Shown here piece by piece: positions 43,343 to 51,730 of a DNA stretch of 64,000 nt (the first letter of the stretch is position 1; each line of letters begins with the position of its first letter). This stretch comes from Kitasatospora sp. SolWspMP-SS2h. GTDB taxonomy: Bacteria; Actinomycetota; Actinomycetes; Streptomycetales; Streptomycetaceae. The notes below the pieces were generated by a model. That model ran no database searches, was not told where the DNA came from, and worked only from the letters and a program-made list of their open reading frames with translations. The position numbers and the translations under genes were made by a program. The stretch spans positions 62,001 to 126,000 of the forward strand of contig NZ_QLLT01000005.1 in assembly GCF_003259315.1 (NCBI RefSeq), in the 5' to 3' direction.

Positions 43343-44446
43343 TCAGCCCAGGTAGGCCGGGGCGACCGCGGAGCGGACCAGCAGCGCGGGCGCGCCGGTG
43401 CCGTCGGCCGGGACGCTCCACAGGTCGGAGCCGTAGTCGCCGGGCATCGAGTAGAGCAGGGTACGGTCGTCGGACCAGAGCGCCTGGTCGTCGATGTTGC
43501 GCTGCTCGGCGGTCGCGGTCTCGGTCATGGTGGCCAGGTCCAGCACGTACAGCCGCCAGGGGGCGGCCGGGTCCGCGTCGGCGACCCGCTTCTTGTAGGC
43601 GATCCGGGTGCCGTCGGGCGACAGCGAGGGGCACTCGACGTTCTGGTGCAGGGTGGTGAGCGTGCGGGCCGCCAGGTCGCCCCTGACCAGGTAGGTCCGG
43701 CCGCCGGTGGCGACCGTCGCGTAGAAGCCGCTGTCGTCGGCGAAGGTCACGCCCCAGACGTTGACGTCGGCGGCCTGCACCTGGTGCCCGTCCCGGATCA
43801 CCCGGAAGTTCTCCAGGTTGTCGTAGAACGTCCAGTCGCGGGTGTCGACGATCGCGGTGCGGGTGGAGAAGTCGGTGCCCGCGTACGAGTCGCCGCTGAC
43901 GAACACCGTCCAGCCGACCAGGTGCCCGGACGGGGAGACCCGGGCCCGGGTCGGGATGCCCGGGGCGGGGAAGCGCCGGACCTCGTGCAGCGCGGAGTCC
44001 AGCACCGAGGCGTGGTAGGTGTCGTCCAGCGCGCCGCGCTCGGCCTGCAGGCAGATGCCGGTGCCGCCGGCGGCGTGGAAGCGCAGGCACGTGACCCCGG
44101 ACGCGGTGCGCGGCCCGTCCGGGTCGTCGGCGGGCACCGCGGCGACCTCGTCGCGGTGCGGGCCCCAGGCCAGGTTGCGGATCAGCAGCTGCCGCTCGCC
44201 GGACGCGTCCAGCGCGACCTTCCCCTCGTGCACCGGCGGCCCGCCCGCCTGCTCCTGGTCGCGGCGGTCGGAGCGCTGCGCGGCGTACCGCACCGCGACG
44301 GTGCCGACGGTGGCCAGCAGCAGCACGGCGAGCAGCAGCACCAGCAGCTTGCGCCGGACGGACGCGGGGCCGTCGGGGGCGGACGCGTCGGGGCCGGGGC
44401 CGGGGGCGGAACCGGGGTCGGGGTCGACGGCGGCAGGAGCGGTCAT
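43343..44446 (-). CDS. Membrane-anchored TolB-like beta-propeller protein
   Basis: 367-residue protein: a disordered Asp/Pro-rich cytoplasmic tail (1-32), one transmembrane helix (about 34-52, L-L-V-L-L-L-A-V-L-L-L), then an extracellular domain of WD40/TolB-like strands (for example S-P-S-G-H-L-V-G-W, L-S-P-D-G-T-R-I-A-Y-K, W-S-D-D-R-T-L-L-Y). Two Cys (C-L-R-F and I-C-L-Q) could form a disulfide. It is the last gene of a three-gene minus-strand set with an MFS protein and a phosphoesterase, an arrangement I recall from other streptomycetes; its role is unknown. ATG 44446 has a GGAGGG RBS. Confidence 0.8.
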   Translation of the reverse strand: MTAPAAVDPDPGSAPGPGPDASAPDGPASVRRKLLVLLLAVLLLATVGTVAVRYAAQRSDRRDQEQAGGPPVHEGKVALDASGERQLLIRNLAWGPHRDEVAAVPADDPDGPRTASGVTCLRFHAAGGTGICLQAERGALDDTYHASVLDSALHEVRRFPAPGIPTRARVSPSGHLVGWTVFVSGDSYAGTDFSTRTAIVDTRDWTFYDNLENFRVIRDGHQVQAADVNVWGVTFADDSGFYATVATGGRTYLVRGDLAARTLTTLHQNVECPSLSPDGTRIAYKKRVADADPAAPWRLYVLDLATMTETATAEQRNIDDQALWSDDRTLLYSMPGDYGSDLWSVPADGTGAPALLVRSAVAPAYLG

Positions 44447-44525
44447 GCCAGTGCCCTCCGGGCGGGGGTGCGGGGCGTACGGGGCGGGTCGGTGCGGTAC
44501 GGGGATCGGTACGGGTGGCGGCCGG

Positions 44526-45827
44526 TCAGGCGGTGTCGGCCGGGCCGGTGGTGGGGCGCAGCAGCCGGGTGGCGGCGAGGGCGGTCGCGGCGAGGGCCGC
44601 CGCGGTGACGGCGAGGGCGGGGCGGGGGCCCCAGACCGACCAGGCGGCGCCGAAGGCCAGTGAGCAGGTGAAGCGGGCCAGCGCCTGGCCGGTGCCGACC
44701 AGGGCCTGGCCGGCACCCTGCCGGTCGTCGGGGACGGTGGCGGCGGTGGCGGCGGCCAGCACGCCGTCGGTGGCGGCGTAGAAGGTGCCGTGCAGCAGCA
44801 GGACCAGCGCCGCGGCGGGCAGCCCGCGCAGCGGGGAGAGGACCACCGCGTAGCCGCCGAGCAGGACGGCGTGGCCGAGCAGGAACAGGGTGCGGCGGCC
44901 GATCCGGTCGGCGGCCAGGCCGAGCGGGACGGCGAGCAGCAGGAAGACCGCGGCGGTGCCGAGCGGCAGCAGCGGGAACAGGTGCGCGGGCAGGTCGAGT
45001 TGGCGCTGGAGCAGCAGGTAGAGGAAGGAGTCGCTGACGGTGGTGAGGCCGAGCAGGACGGCGGCCAGGGTGAGCCGGCGCAGCGCGGGCCGGGACAGCA
45101 GGGCGAGCGCGTCGCGCAGGGTGGGCCGGGGCCCGGCGGGGGCGGAGGCGGGCCGGCCGTCCCGGGTGATCCGGGCCGGGACGAACAGCACCAGCAGCAG
45201 CACGCCGAGCACCGCGACGCAGCCGGAGACCGTGAACACCGCGCCGTAGGAGGACCGTTCGGTCCGGTCGTCGGCGATCCGCAGGACCGCGAAGGCCAGC
45301 AGCGGGCCGATCAGCGCGCCGGTGGTGTCCATCGCGCGGTGCACGCCGAACGCCCGGCCGCGGTGCTCGGGCGCGGTGGCCAGCGAGATCATCGCGTCGC
45401 GCGGGGCGGTGCGCAGGCCCTTGCCGGTGCGGTCGACCGCCAGCACGGCGCCGATCAGCGGCAGGGTGTGGACCAGCAGCAGCAGCGGTTTGCAGAGCGC
45501 GGACAGGCCGTAGCCGAGCCCGGCGACCAGCTTGTGGCCGCGTCCGCCGCGGTCGGCGAAGTGGCCGCCGAGCAGCCGGACCAGCGCGCCGACGCCGTTG
45601 TTGATGCCGTCGAGCAGGCCGAAGCCGAGCGGGGACAGGCCCAGCGCGGTGACCACGTACAGCGGCAGGACCGCGCTGACCATCTCCGAGGAGACGTCGG
45701 TGACCAGGCTGACCGCGCCGAGCGCGAGCACGGTGCCGGGGACGGCGGCGCGCCGCCCCGGGCGGGTGCCCGGGACGACGGCCGCGGCGCGGTCACTCTT
45801 GGTGGAGCGGGCGTCCGCGAGGTACAT
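44526..45827 (-). CDS. MFS transporter
   Basis: 433-residue membrane protein with about 12 predicted helices. The segment between helices 2 and 3 (G-H-F-A-D-R-G-G-R-G-H-K) is a variant of MFS motif A, and V-T-D-V-S-S-E-M-V near helix 1 is typical of a bacterial MFS subgroup often annotated as multidrug transporters. It starts 6 nt after the phosphoesterase stop and ends 79 nt before the TolB-like start, so the three genes are probably one operon. The substrate cannot be predicted. Confidence 0.88.
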   Translation of the reverse strand: MYLADARSTKSDRAAAVVPGTRPGRRAAVPGTVLALGAVSLVTDVSSEMVSAVLPLYVVTALGLSPLGFGLLDGINNGVGALVRLLGGHFADRGGRGHKLVAGLGYGLSALCKPLLLLVHTLPLIGAVLAVDRTGKGLRTAPRDAMISLATAPEHRGRAFGVHRAMDTTGALIGPLLAFAVLRIADDRTERSSYGAVFTVSGCVAVLGVLLLVLFVPARITRDGRPASAPAGPRPTLRDALALLSRPALRRLTLAAVLLGLTTVSDSFLYLLLQRQLDLPAHLFPLLPLGTAAVFLLLAVPLGLAADRIGRRTLFLLGHAVLLGGYAVVLSPLRGLPAAALVLLLHGTFYAATDGVLAAATAATVPDDRQGAGQALVGTGQALARFTCSLAFGAAWSVWGPRPALAVTAAALAATALAATRLLRPTTGPADTA

Positions 45828-45833
45828 CGGGCG

Positions 45834-46721
45834 TCAGTTCCAGATGCCGGTGATGTCGGTGGCGGAGGCGGCGTTGCCGGCGTGGGCGCTCAGGCCCGCC
45901 AGGTCCTCCAGGGTGCGCAGCACGTTGTAGTGGTTGTAGGTGGTGGAGGTGCTGGAGCCGGCGATGACGTGCTGGCCGTAGACCAGGGTCGGGATGCGGT
46001 TGCCGGAGAGGCTGTTGTCCTCGTCGAAGGTGACGATCAGCAGGCTGTTGTGGGTCTTGGCCCAGCTGGCGTACCCGCCGAGGTTGTTCTTGATCCAGGT
46101 GTCGCCGGTGGAGACCGAGCAGTCGTGCATGTCGCTGCACAGGTTCGGCACCACGAAGGAGACCTTCGGCAGCGTCGAGTAGTCGGTGGGGAACTGGGCG
46201 AAGGTGTACGCGGTGCTGGTCGGCACGTTGGAGAAGCCGAACCACGGGTTGTGCTTCTGCGCGTACTTGCCGCTGGAGCAGACCGTGGAGCCCTGGCTGG
46301 GCAGGGTCTCGTTGTACGAGCCCCAGGTCTTGCCCGCGGCGATCAGCTCGGAGGCCAGGTTGGCCGCGCTCTTCGAGCCGACGCCGACGCAGCCGTCGTC
46401 CGTGCGGCCCTGGTTGGAGCCGGAGAACAGCATGTAGTAGTTGGGCTCCGACGGGTGGGTCAGGCCGTAGGACTGGGTCAGGCTGGCGCCGCCGGCCTTG
46501 ATCGTGTTGTTCAGGTACGGGGCGCTGGAGCTGCCGACGACCTGGCTGTAGGCGTGGTTCTCCATCACCACGACGATCACGTGGTCGGGGCTGGGCAGCG
46601 CGGCGGCCTGGGCGGCGGTGCCGGTGGCGGCCCACAGGCCGAACGAGGCGGCGGTGAGGGCGGCGGCGCTGCCGATCGCGGTCAGGCGGCGCTTGGCGCG
46701 GCGGCTGAGCTGAGCGGACAT
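45834..46721 (-). CDS. Secreted acid-phosphatase / phosphoesterase family protein
   Basis: 295-residue exported protein with a signal peptide (1-40, twin basic start R-R-A-K-R-R and Ala-rich cleavage region). The mature part matches the phosphoesterase family that includes acid phosphatases and phospholipase C: H-V-I-V-V-V-M-E-N-H-A-Y near the N-terminus, T-H-P-S-E-P-N-Y, a central D-C-S-V and L-I-V-T-F-D-E-D-N-S. Paired Cys suggest disulfides, as expected outside the cell. ATG 46721 has a GGAGGA RBS. First gene of the set with the MFS and TolB-like genes. No convincing PHO box was found upstream, so phosphate control is not supported. Confidence 0.9.
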   Translation of the reverse strand: MSAQLSRRAKRRLTAIGSAAALTAASFGLWAATGTAAQAAALPSPDHVIVVVMENHAYSQVVGSSSAPYLNNTIKAGGASLTQSYGLTHPSEPNYYMLFSGSNQGRTDDGCVGVGSKSAANLASELIAAGKTWGSYNETLPSQGSTVCSSGKYAQKHNPWFGFSNVPTSTAYTFAQFPTDYSTLPKVSFVVPNLCSDMHDCSVSTGDTWIKNNLGGYASWAKTHNSLLIVTFDEDNSLSGNRIPTLVYGQHVIAGSSTSTTYNHYNVLRTLEDLAGLSAHAGNAASATDITGIWN

Positions 46722-46986
46722 CTCGGGGTCCTCCGGGGCGGGAAGGTGCCGGACAGGGGTGTGGAGCGCCCGAAAGGCTAGGGCGGAGTCCATGGCCGCC
46801 GGGACTTTTGACACATGAAGAACAAGCGAACGGTTGGCTGAGCGGCTTCGCCCCGCCGACGCTTTTCGGCCGACCGGGCGACGCTTCTCACACCTGTCCC
46901 GATTGACCCTGCTCGGACCGACATGGTGGGATTCCAGGCGGCCCGGCGGACGGCCGGCCCGGAGCGGAACGGACGGGAGGCCGGGC

Positions 46987-47421
46987 GTGGCGGACGGCGC
47001 ACCCGACCCCCCGGCGCGCGCCCCCCGGCTGGTGCTCGGCCTCGGACTGCGGCGCGGCACCCCCGCCGCCGAGCTGCTGCGCACCGTCGACGCGGCGCTG
47101 GCCGCCCTCGGCCTGGACCGCACCGCCCTCGCCCGGGCCGCCACCCTGGACGGCAAGCTCGACGAACCCGGACTGCGCGCTGCCGTACGGGAGTTGGGCG
47201 TCCCGCTGACCGGCCACCCGGCCGCCGTGCTGGCCGCCGTCCCGGTGCCCGGCGGCTCCGCCCGGGTCGCGGCCGCGGTCGGCACCCCCAGCGTCGCCGA
47301 AGCCGCCGCGCTCGCCTCGGCCGGGCCCGGCGCCCGCCTGCTCGCCCCGCGCACCGCCACCGCCTCGGCCACCGCCGCGCTCGCCGCACTCGCCGTACCG
47401 CCCCAGGAGGACAACAGGTGA
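46987..47421 (+). CDS. CobE/CbiG C-terminal-domain cobalamin biosynthesis protein
   Basis: 144-residue cytoplasmic protein resembling the C-terminal domain of CbiG and stand-alone CobE. It opens L-V-L-G-L-G-L-R-R-G-T-P and has A-A-T-L-D-G-K-L-D-E-P-G-L-R and G-T-P-S-V-A-E-A-A-A-L near the end, the family pattern (usually G-x-x-S-V-x-E-x-x-A). CobE is needed in the corrin pathway although its chemistry is not settled. GTG 46987 follows GGGAGG; the frame is open upstream but without family similarity. Its stop overlaps the next gene by GTGA. No riboswitch was seen upstream. Confidence 0.8.
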   Translation: MADGAPDPPARAPRLVLGLGLRRGTPAAELLRTVDAALAALGLDRTALARAATLDGKLDEPGLRAAVRELGVPLTGHPAAVLAAVPVPGGSARVAAAVGTPSVAEAAALASAGPGARLLAPRTATASATAALAALAVPPQEDNR

Positions 47422-48461
47422 ACCAGCAGCCCGATCTGCGCCATCACGGCGACGCCGAAGTGCGCGCCGCCGGGCTGGTCGACCTCGCCGTCAACGTCCG
47501 CACCGGAACCCCGCCGGCCTGGCTGCGCGCCCGCCTCGCCGCGACCCTCGACGACCTGGCCGCCTACCCCGACGGCACCGCCGCCCGCGCCGCCGTCGCC
47601 GCCCGGCACGGCCGCCCCGCCGCGGAGGTGCTGCTCACCGCGGGCGCCGCCGAGGGCTTCGTGCTGCTCGCCCGGGTCCTGCGGCCGCGCCGCGCGGTGG
47701 TCGTGCACCCCCAGTTCACCGAGCCGGAGGCGGCGCTGCGGGACGCCGGGCACCCCGTCCACCGGGTCCTGCTGACGCCCGAGCGGGGCTTCCGGCTGCC
47801 GCCCGGCGCGGTGCCCGAGGACGCCGACCTGGTGGTGGTCGGCAACCCCACCAACCCCACCTCCGTCCTGCACCCGGCCGCCGCCCTCGCCGCGCTGGCC
47901 CGGCCCGGCCGCACCCTGGTGGTCGACGAGGCCTTCATGGACACCGACCCCGGCGAGCCGCAGAGCCTCGCCGCCGTCCGCGACCTGCCCGGCGACGTGG
48001 TCGTGCTGCGCAGCCTCACCAAGACCTGGGGCCTGGCCGGCCTGCGGATCGGCTACCTGCTCGCCCCCGCCCCGCTGGTGGCCGCGCTGGCCGCCGCGCA
48101 GCCGCTCTGGCCGGTCTCCACGCCCGCCCTGGCCGCCGCCGAACTCTGCTCCGGCCCGGCCGCGCTGGCCGAGGCGGACCGCGCCGCGCGCACCACCGCC
48201 GCCCACCGCGCGCACCTGCTGGCCGGGCTGGCCGCGCTCCCCGGCGTCCGCGTCCACGGCACCCCGGCCGCGTCCTTCGTGCTGGTCCGGCTGGCGGGCG
48301 CCGACGCCGTCCGGGCCCGCCTGCGCGAAGCGGGCTACGCCGTGCGGCGCGGCGACACCTTCCCGGGCCTCGGCCCGGACTGGCTGCGCCTGGCCGTCCG
48401 CGACCCGGCCACCACCGACGCCTTCCTCAGCGCGCTGCGAGCCGCGCTCGGCGCGCGCTAG
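47418..48461 (+). CDS. cobC: CobC-like PLP-dependent aminotransferase-fold protein (threonine-phosphate decarboxylase type)
   Basis: 347-residue cytoplasmic fold-type I PLP protein of the HisC/CobD-like group, matching the actinobacterial Rv2231c-type CobC. Motifs: V-V-V-G-N-P-T-N-P-T-S (phosphate binding), V-V-D-E-A-F-M-D (PLP Asp) and S-L-T-K202-T-W-G-L-A-G-L-R (Schiff-base Lys and Arg). It should provide aminopropanol phosphate for CobD. GTG 47418 has AGGAGG upstream and overlaps the cobE-like stop. The 3' end overlaps, tail to tail, a small membrane-protein gene on the other strand by 35 nt. Confidence 0.88.
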   Translation: MNQQPDLRHHGDAEVRAAGLVDLAVNVRTGTPPAWLRARLAATLDDLAAYPDGTAARAAVAARHGRPAAEVLLTAGAAEGFVLLARVLRPRRAVVVHPQFTEPEAALRDAGHPVHRVLLTPERGFRLPPGAVPEDADLVVVGNPTNPTSVLHPAAALAALARPGRTLVVDEAFMDTDPGEPQSLAAVRDLPGDVVVLRSLTKTWGLAGLRIGYLLAPAPLVAALAAAQPLWPVSTPALAAAELCSGPAALAEADRAARTTAAHRAHLLAGLAALPGVRVHGTPAASFVLVRLAGADAVRARLREAGYAVRRGDTFPGLGPDWLRLAVRDPATTDAFLSALRAALGAR

Positions 48462-48660
48462 CCACCCGCCGGCGCACCCCGTAGTAGCGGGCCACCAGGA
48501 TGCCGATCAGCGGCCCGAGCAGCAGCACCGGGGCCGAGAACGCGGCGGCCAGCGAGTGCCCGGTGGCCAGCGAGACGGCGAACCAGACGGCGTACACCAC
48601 CAGGAAGACGAAGACGGGCCACAGCAGCGCCCGGCGCGGGGAGATCACCTGGTTGCTCAT
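48427..48660 (-). CDS. Small two-helix membrane protein
   Basis: 77-residue protein with two hydrophobic helices (about 12-32 and 41-60) and a basic C-terminal tail, not recognised by family. ATG 48660 has AAAGGACAG upstream. Its last 35 nt overlap the 3' end of the convergent cobC-like gene. It looks real from codon use and the clean membrane pattern (R-A-L-L-W-P-V-F-V-F-L, positive-inside tail), but no function can be given. Confidence 0.65.
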   Translation of the reverse strand: MSNQVISPRRALLWPVFVFLVVYAVWFAVSLATGHSLAAAFSAPVLLLGPLIGILVARYYGVRRRVASARRARLAAR

Positions 48661-48836
48661 CCGATCTGTCCTTTCGAAGCGGAACGTCCCGGCCGCCGCA
48701 CCCGGCGCGCCCGCCCTGCGCTCCGATCGGCGTCGGCGGGGGTGCCGGGCGGCTGGTACCGGTTCGGGTGCCCGGGGCCGGGCGGTTCATGCCGTCCGTC
48801 CGAGCGGCCGTCGGCTCCCGGGCGCCCGCCGCCCCC

Positions 48837-49613
48837 TCAGTGCAGCGTGACCGCGTCCCCCGGTTCCACCGTCCCCGGGACGACGACCTGGGCGTAGGCG
48901 CCCAGGCAGGGCAGCGGCGGCAGTTCGGGCAGCGGCCGGATCCGGTTCTCCCGGGCGGGGCGGCGCAGCCCCTCCGGGTCGGCGGGGAGGCCGCCGTGGG
49001 CCAGGGCGGGGATCGCGCAGCGCGGGGTGGCGGCGATGACCCGCAGGCGCAGGCGGGGGCCGACGGCGAGTTCGCGGCCGATCCAGGCGTTCTCGGCGTA
49101 CGGTGCGCCGTCGTGGTCGATCACCAGGTTGGGGCGGTAGCGGGCGGCGGGGGCACCGGCCAGGCTCGCGGTGGTGACCAGGTGCAGCGGGGCGAAGTCG
49201 ACGAAGCTGCCGGGCGCCGCCGCTCCGCCGAACTCCTGGACGGTGTAATCGACTTCGGCGTCGATCCCGGCGGCGAGCACCTGCTCGGGGACGGAGCGGC
49301 GCAGCGTCGCCCCGGGCGGGCGCTCCTCGATCAGCCGGACGGGGCGGCCGAGCAGGGCGGAGATCGCCGCGTCGTCGAGCGCGGCGCCGTCGGGGCCGGT
49401 GATCCGCACCCCGCCGTCCGCCGTCCCGGCCCGCAGCGTGAGCAGGCGGCGCCAGGTGCGGGGCTCCTTGGCGCTGGCGATCCGGCCGTCGGTGAGGTCG
49501 AGCAGCGCGTAGCGGCGGTCGCCGTCCAGGCCGCCCGCGTCGATCCGGGCCCGGGCGACCTCCTCGCCGAGCAGCGACTTGACCGGGTGGCGGTGCAGTG
49601 CGGCGACCCTCAA
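48837..49613 (-). CDS. MOSC-domain protein
   Basis: 258-residue cytoplasmic protein with an N-terminal MOSC beta-barrel (Y/H-P-V-K-S-L-L-G-E-E, G-D-R-R-Y-A-L-L-D) and the C-terminal MOSC domain, where R-Y-R-P-N-L-V-I is the family motif and a conserved Cys occurs in A-A-T-P-R-C-A-I-P as in YiiM/mARC proteins. Such proteins bind molybdenum cofactor; the reduced substrate is unknown. The start is probably TTG 49613: it overlaps the preceding stop (TTGA), has GGAGG upstream and begins L-R-V-A-A-L-H-R-H-P-V-K. Confidence 0.88.
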   Translation of the reverse strand: MRVAALHRHPVKSLLGEEVARARIDAGGLDGDRRYALLDLTDGRIASAKEPRTWRRLLTLRAGTADGGVRITGPDGAALDDAAISALLGRPVRLIEERPPGATLRRSVPEQVLAAGIDAEVDYTVQEFGGAAAPGSFVDFAPLHLVTTASLAGAPAARYRPNLVIDHDGAPYAENAWIGRELAVGPRLRLRVIAATPRCAIPALAHGGLPADPEGLRRPARENRIRPLPELPPLPCLGAYAQVVVPGTVEPGDAVTLH

Positions 49614-50146
49614 CCCCCGTTCCCCTCCGCCCAGTCGGTGAGCGCGGCGAAGTCGGCGGGGCGCAGCCCGCAGCGGTGGTCGACGGTCAGGGTGAGCGCG
49701 GGAGCCGGGTGGTGGGCGGCGATCCAGGCGGTGTCCTGCGGCCCGATCTCGTCGTCCACCCAGGCGAAGGGCCGGCCGGCCGCCCAGGCGACCAGGTGGC
49801 GGGTCTTCCAGTGCAGGCCGTCGGGGTCGCCGTGGTGCATGGACGGCCAGTCGACGTACGGCAGTTCGGGCAGGCCGAGGAGCGGGGCGAGGTGCTCGTT
49901 GGCCTCCTCCTTCCAGGTGGTGGCCCAGACGAGTTCGTAGGGCAGGGCGCGCAGCGCCGGGCCGTGTCCGGGGTGCAGCCAGACCCGCAGCGGCTTGGGC
50001 GCGCGGATGCCCGCGGCGCGCTGCCGTTCCCGCCAACTGCGCACCGGGAGGCGGTGGGTGAGGTAGCCCTCGGGACGGCGGTAGGGGGAGCCGACGTACG
50101 GGGCGAGCGGGCCGTCGACGTCGAGCAGCAGCAGCGGACGGGTCAC
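49610..50146 (-). CDS. HAD-like hydrolase
   Basis: 178-residue cytoplasmic protein starting T-R-P-L-L-L-L-D-V-D-G, the motif I of HAD phosphatases (nucleophile Asp and acid Asp two residues on). Later segments L-V-W-A-T-T-W-K-E (motif II-like Thr) and F-A-W-V-D-D-E (motif IV-like acidic pair) follow. A cap domain is minimal. The substrate is unknown; related small HAD proteins are common in Streptomyces. GTG 50146 overlaps the M48 stop by 4 nt and the gene's own stop overlaps the MOSC start, so the three form a coupled operon. Confidence 0.8.
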   Translation of the reverse strand: MTRPLLLLDVDGPLAPYVGSPYRRPEGYLTHRLPVRSWRERQRAAGIRAPKPLRVWLHPGHGPALRALPYELVWATTWKEEANEHLAPLLGLPELPYVDWPSMHHGDPDGLHWKTRHLVAWAAGRPFAWVDDEIGPQDTAWIAAHHPAPALTLTVDHRCGLRPADFAALTDWAEGNGG

Positions 50147-51303
50147 CGGGCCTCCTCGCGGACGAGCCAGGCCCGGGCGGCGGCGATCCGGCGGCCGGTG
50201 GCGGGGTGGGTGGCGAGCAGCAGCTCGACCGCCCGGGGCGGGTACGGGTCGGCGATGTTGGCGACCGCGAGACGGCGCTGCATGGCGATGAACTGCTCGG
50301 CGTCGCGCGTGAGTTCGAGGGCGTGCCGGTCGGCGCGGGCCTCGATCCGGCGGCTGGCGGCGCACTGCGCGGGGATGCTGAGCGCACCGAGCAGGGCCGC
50401 CAGGGCGGCCAGCAGCGGGAGGGAGCGCGGGTCCTGGACGCGGTCGGCCCCGGCGGCGTCCAGCAGCGGACGCCAGGCCAGCAGGGCGGCCAGCACGGGC
50501 ACCGCGACGGCCGCGCCGAGCGCGCCCAGGGCGGTGCCGGTGGCGACGTCCCGGTGCTTGACGTGGCCGAGTTCGTGGGCGGCGACCAGTTCGATCTCGC
50601 GCGGTTCGGCGGTGGACAGCAGGGTGTCGTACACCACGATCCGCCGGGTCGGGCCGAACCCGGAGACGTACGCGTTCAGCGCGGTGGTGCGGCGGGAGGC
50701 GTCGGCGACCAGCACCTCGCGCACCGCGACGCCGTCCCGGCGGGCCAACTCCAGCAGCGCGGTGCGCAGTTCACCCTCGGGCAGCGGGGTGAACCGGTTG
50801 AACAGCGGCTCCAGCACCAGCGGGTGCAGGAAGGACAGCACGACGGCCAGCAGCGCCGCTCCGACCGCCCCCGGCACCCACCAGCGGCCCGGCCAGCGGC
50901 CGATCAGCGCGTACAGCCCCAGGGCCAGCGGCAGGAACAGGGCGAGCGTGACGGCCGTGCCGCGCACCACGTCCACCGCCCAGCCGCCCCACCCCTGCGT
51001 GACCAGCCCGTACCGGGCGGACACCGCCCGCACCCGGGCCGAGAACGGCAACGCCACCACCCGGCCGAGCAGCACCAGCGCCGCACTCCCCGCCAGCACC
51101 TCGGCCGCCCAGCCGCCCCCGAACCAGCCGCCGACCGCACTCACCAGTCCCGCCCCGGCCGCGGTGAAACCGAGCACCGCGCTCAGCGCCAGCCCGGCCG
51201 CCTGCCCGCCCAGCGCCCACGGCAGCCGGGCCCGCCGCAGCGCCCGGCCCCGGGCCAGCTCCCCCGGGGTGAAGTCGGCCTCAGCGGGCGCGGTATCGGT
51301 CAT
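50143..51303 (-). CDS. M48-family (Ste24/HtpX-like) membrane metalloprotease
   Basis: 386-residue integral membrane zinc protease with about six transmembrane helices. The zinc motif H-E-L-G-H is in V-A-A-H-E-L-G-H-V-K-H-R-D and the third ligand Glu in I-E-A-R-A-D-R-H-A. The Ste24-like N-domain (Y-V-S-G-F-G-P-T-R-R-I-V-V-Y-D-T-L-L) is present. It should cleave membrane or exported proteins. A TAGGCT hexamer (51310-51315, minus strand) ends 6 nt before ATG 51303: a leaderless transcript is likely. First gene of the M48-HAD-MOSC operon. Confidence 0.93.
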   Translation of the reverse strand: MTDTAPAEADFTPGELARGRALRRARLPWALGGQAAGLALSAVLGFTAAGAGLVSAVGGWFGGGWAAEVLAGSAALVLLGRVVALPFSARVRAVSARYGLVTQGWGGWAVDVVRGTAVTLALFLPLALGLYALIGRWPGRWWVPGAVGAALLAVVLSFLHPLVLEPLFNRFTPLPEGELRTALLELARRDGVAVREVLVADASRRTTALNAYVSGFGPTRRIVVYDTLLSTAEPREIELVAAHELGHVKHRDVATGTALGALGAAVAVPVLAALLAWRPLLDAAGADRVQDPRSLPLLAALAALLGALSIPAQCAASRRIEARADRHALELTRDAEQFIAMQRRLAVANIADPYPPRAVELLLATHPATGRRIAAARAWLVREEAR

Positions 51304-51730
51304 GGGCCCAGCCTAGGGCCCGCGACGCCCCTCGGGAGGGGGTGCGCGGCCCGGCCGGGGACCGCAGCCGACCCGGACCGGACAGCCCGGCGGGACGGCC
51401 GCCCCGGCGGGGCCCTCCTCCCACTCCGGCACCCACCGCACCCCGCCCGGCCGGAGTTCCGACGCACGCAGCACACGGACGAGTTCGCGTCGCTCCGGGG
51501 CCCGGGCGCGGCCCGACGGTCATCCGTGCCGCCGCCCCGGCGGGAGGCCCCGGCCGGCGGGACCTGACCTCGCCCACCGCCGACCCGGCGCGCCGACCGT
51601 CACCGAACCCGTCGCCGTCCGCGCCGTCCGCGCCGTCCGCCCCGTACGCCGTGCCGCCGCTCCCGGCGGGGGCGCCGGGCCGGTGGGAGACCGCTCGGGG
51701 CGGGGGGAGGGGGCGGCCTACGATGGCCGG
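51304..51730. other. Intergenic region between M48 and GNAT genes
   Basis: 427 nt, very GC-rich, between divergent genes. It carries the two -10 elements of the leaderless flanking genes and a short run of CGCCGTCCG repeats near 51618-51645. No gene or RNA was seen. Confidence 0.6.

Noticed and set aside
46722..46880. PHO box upstream of the secreted phosphoesterase
   Set aside because: GTTC-containing words occur (minus strand) but are 8 bp apart, not the 11-bp direct repeats of PhoP sites.
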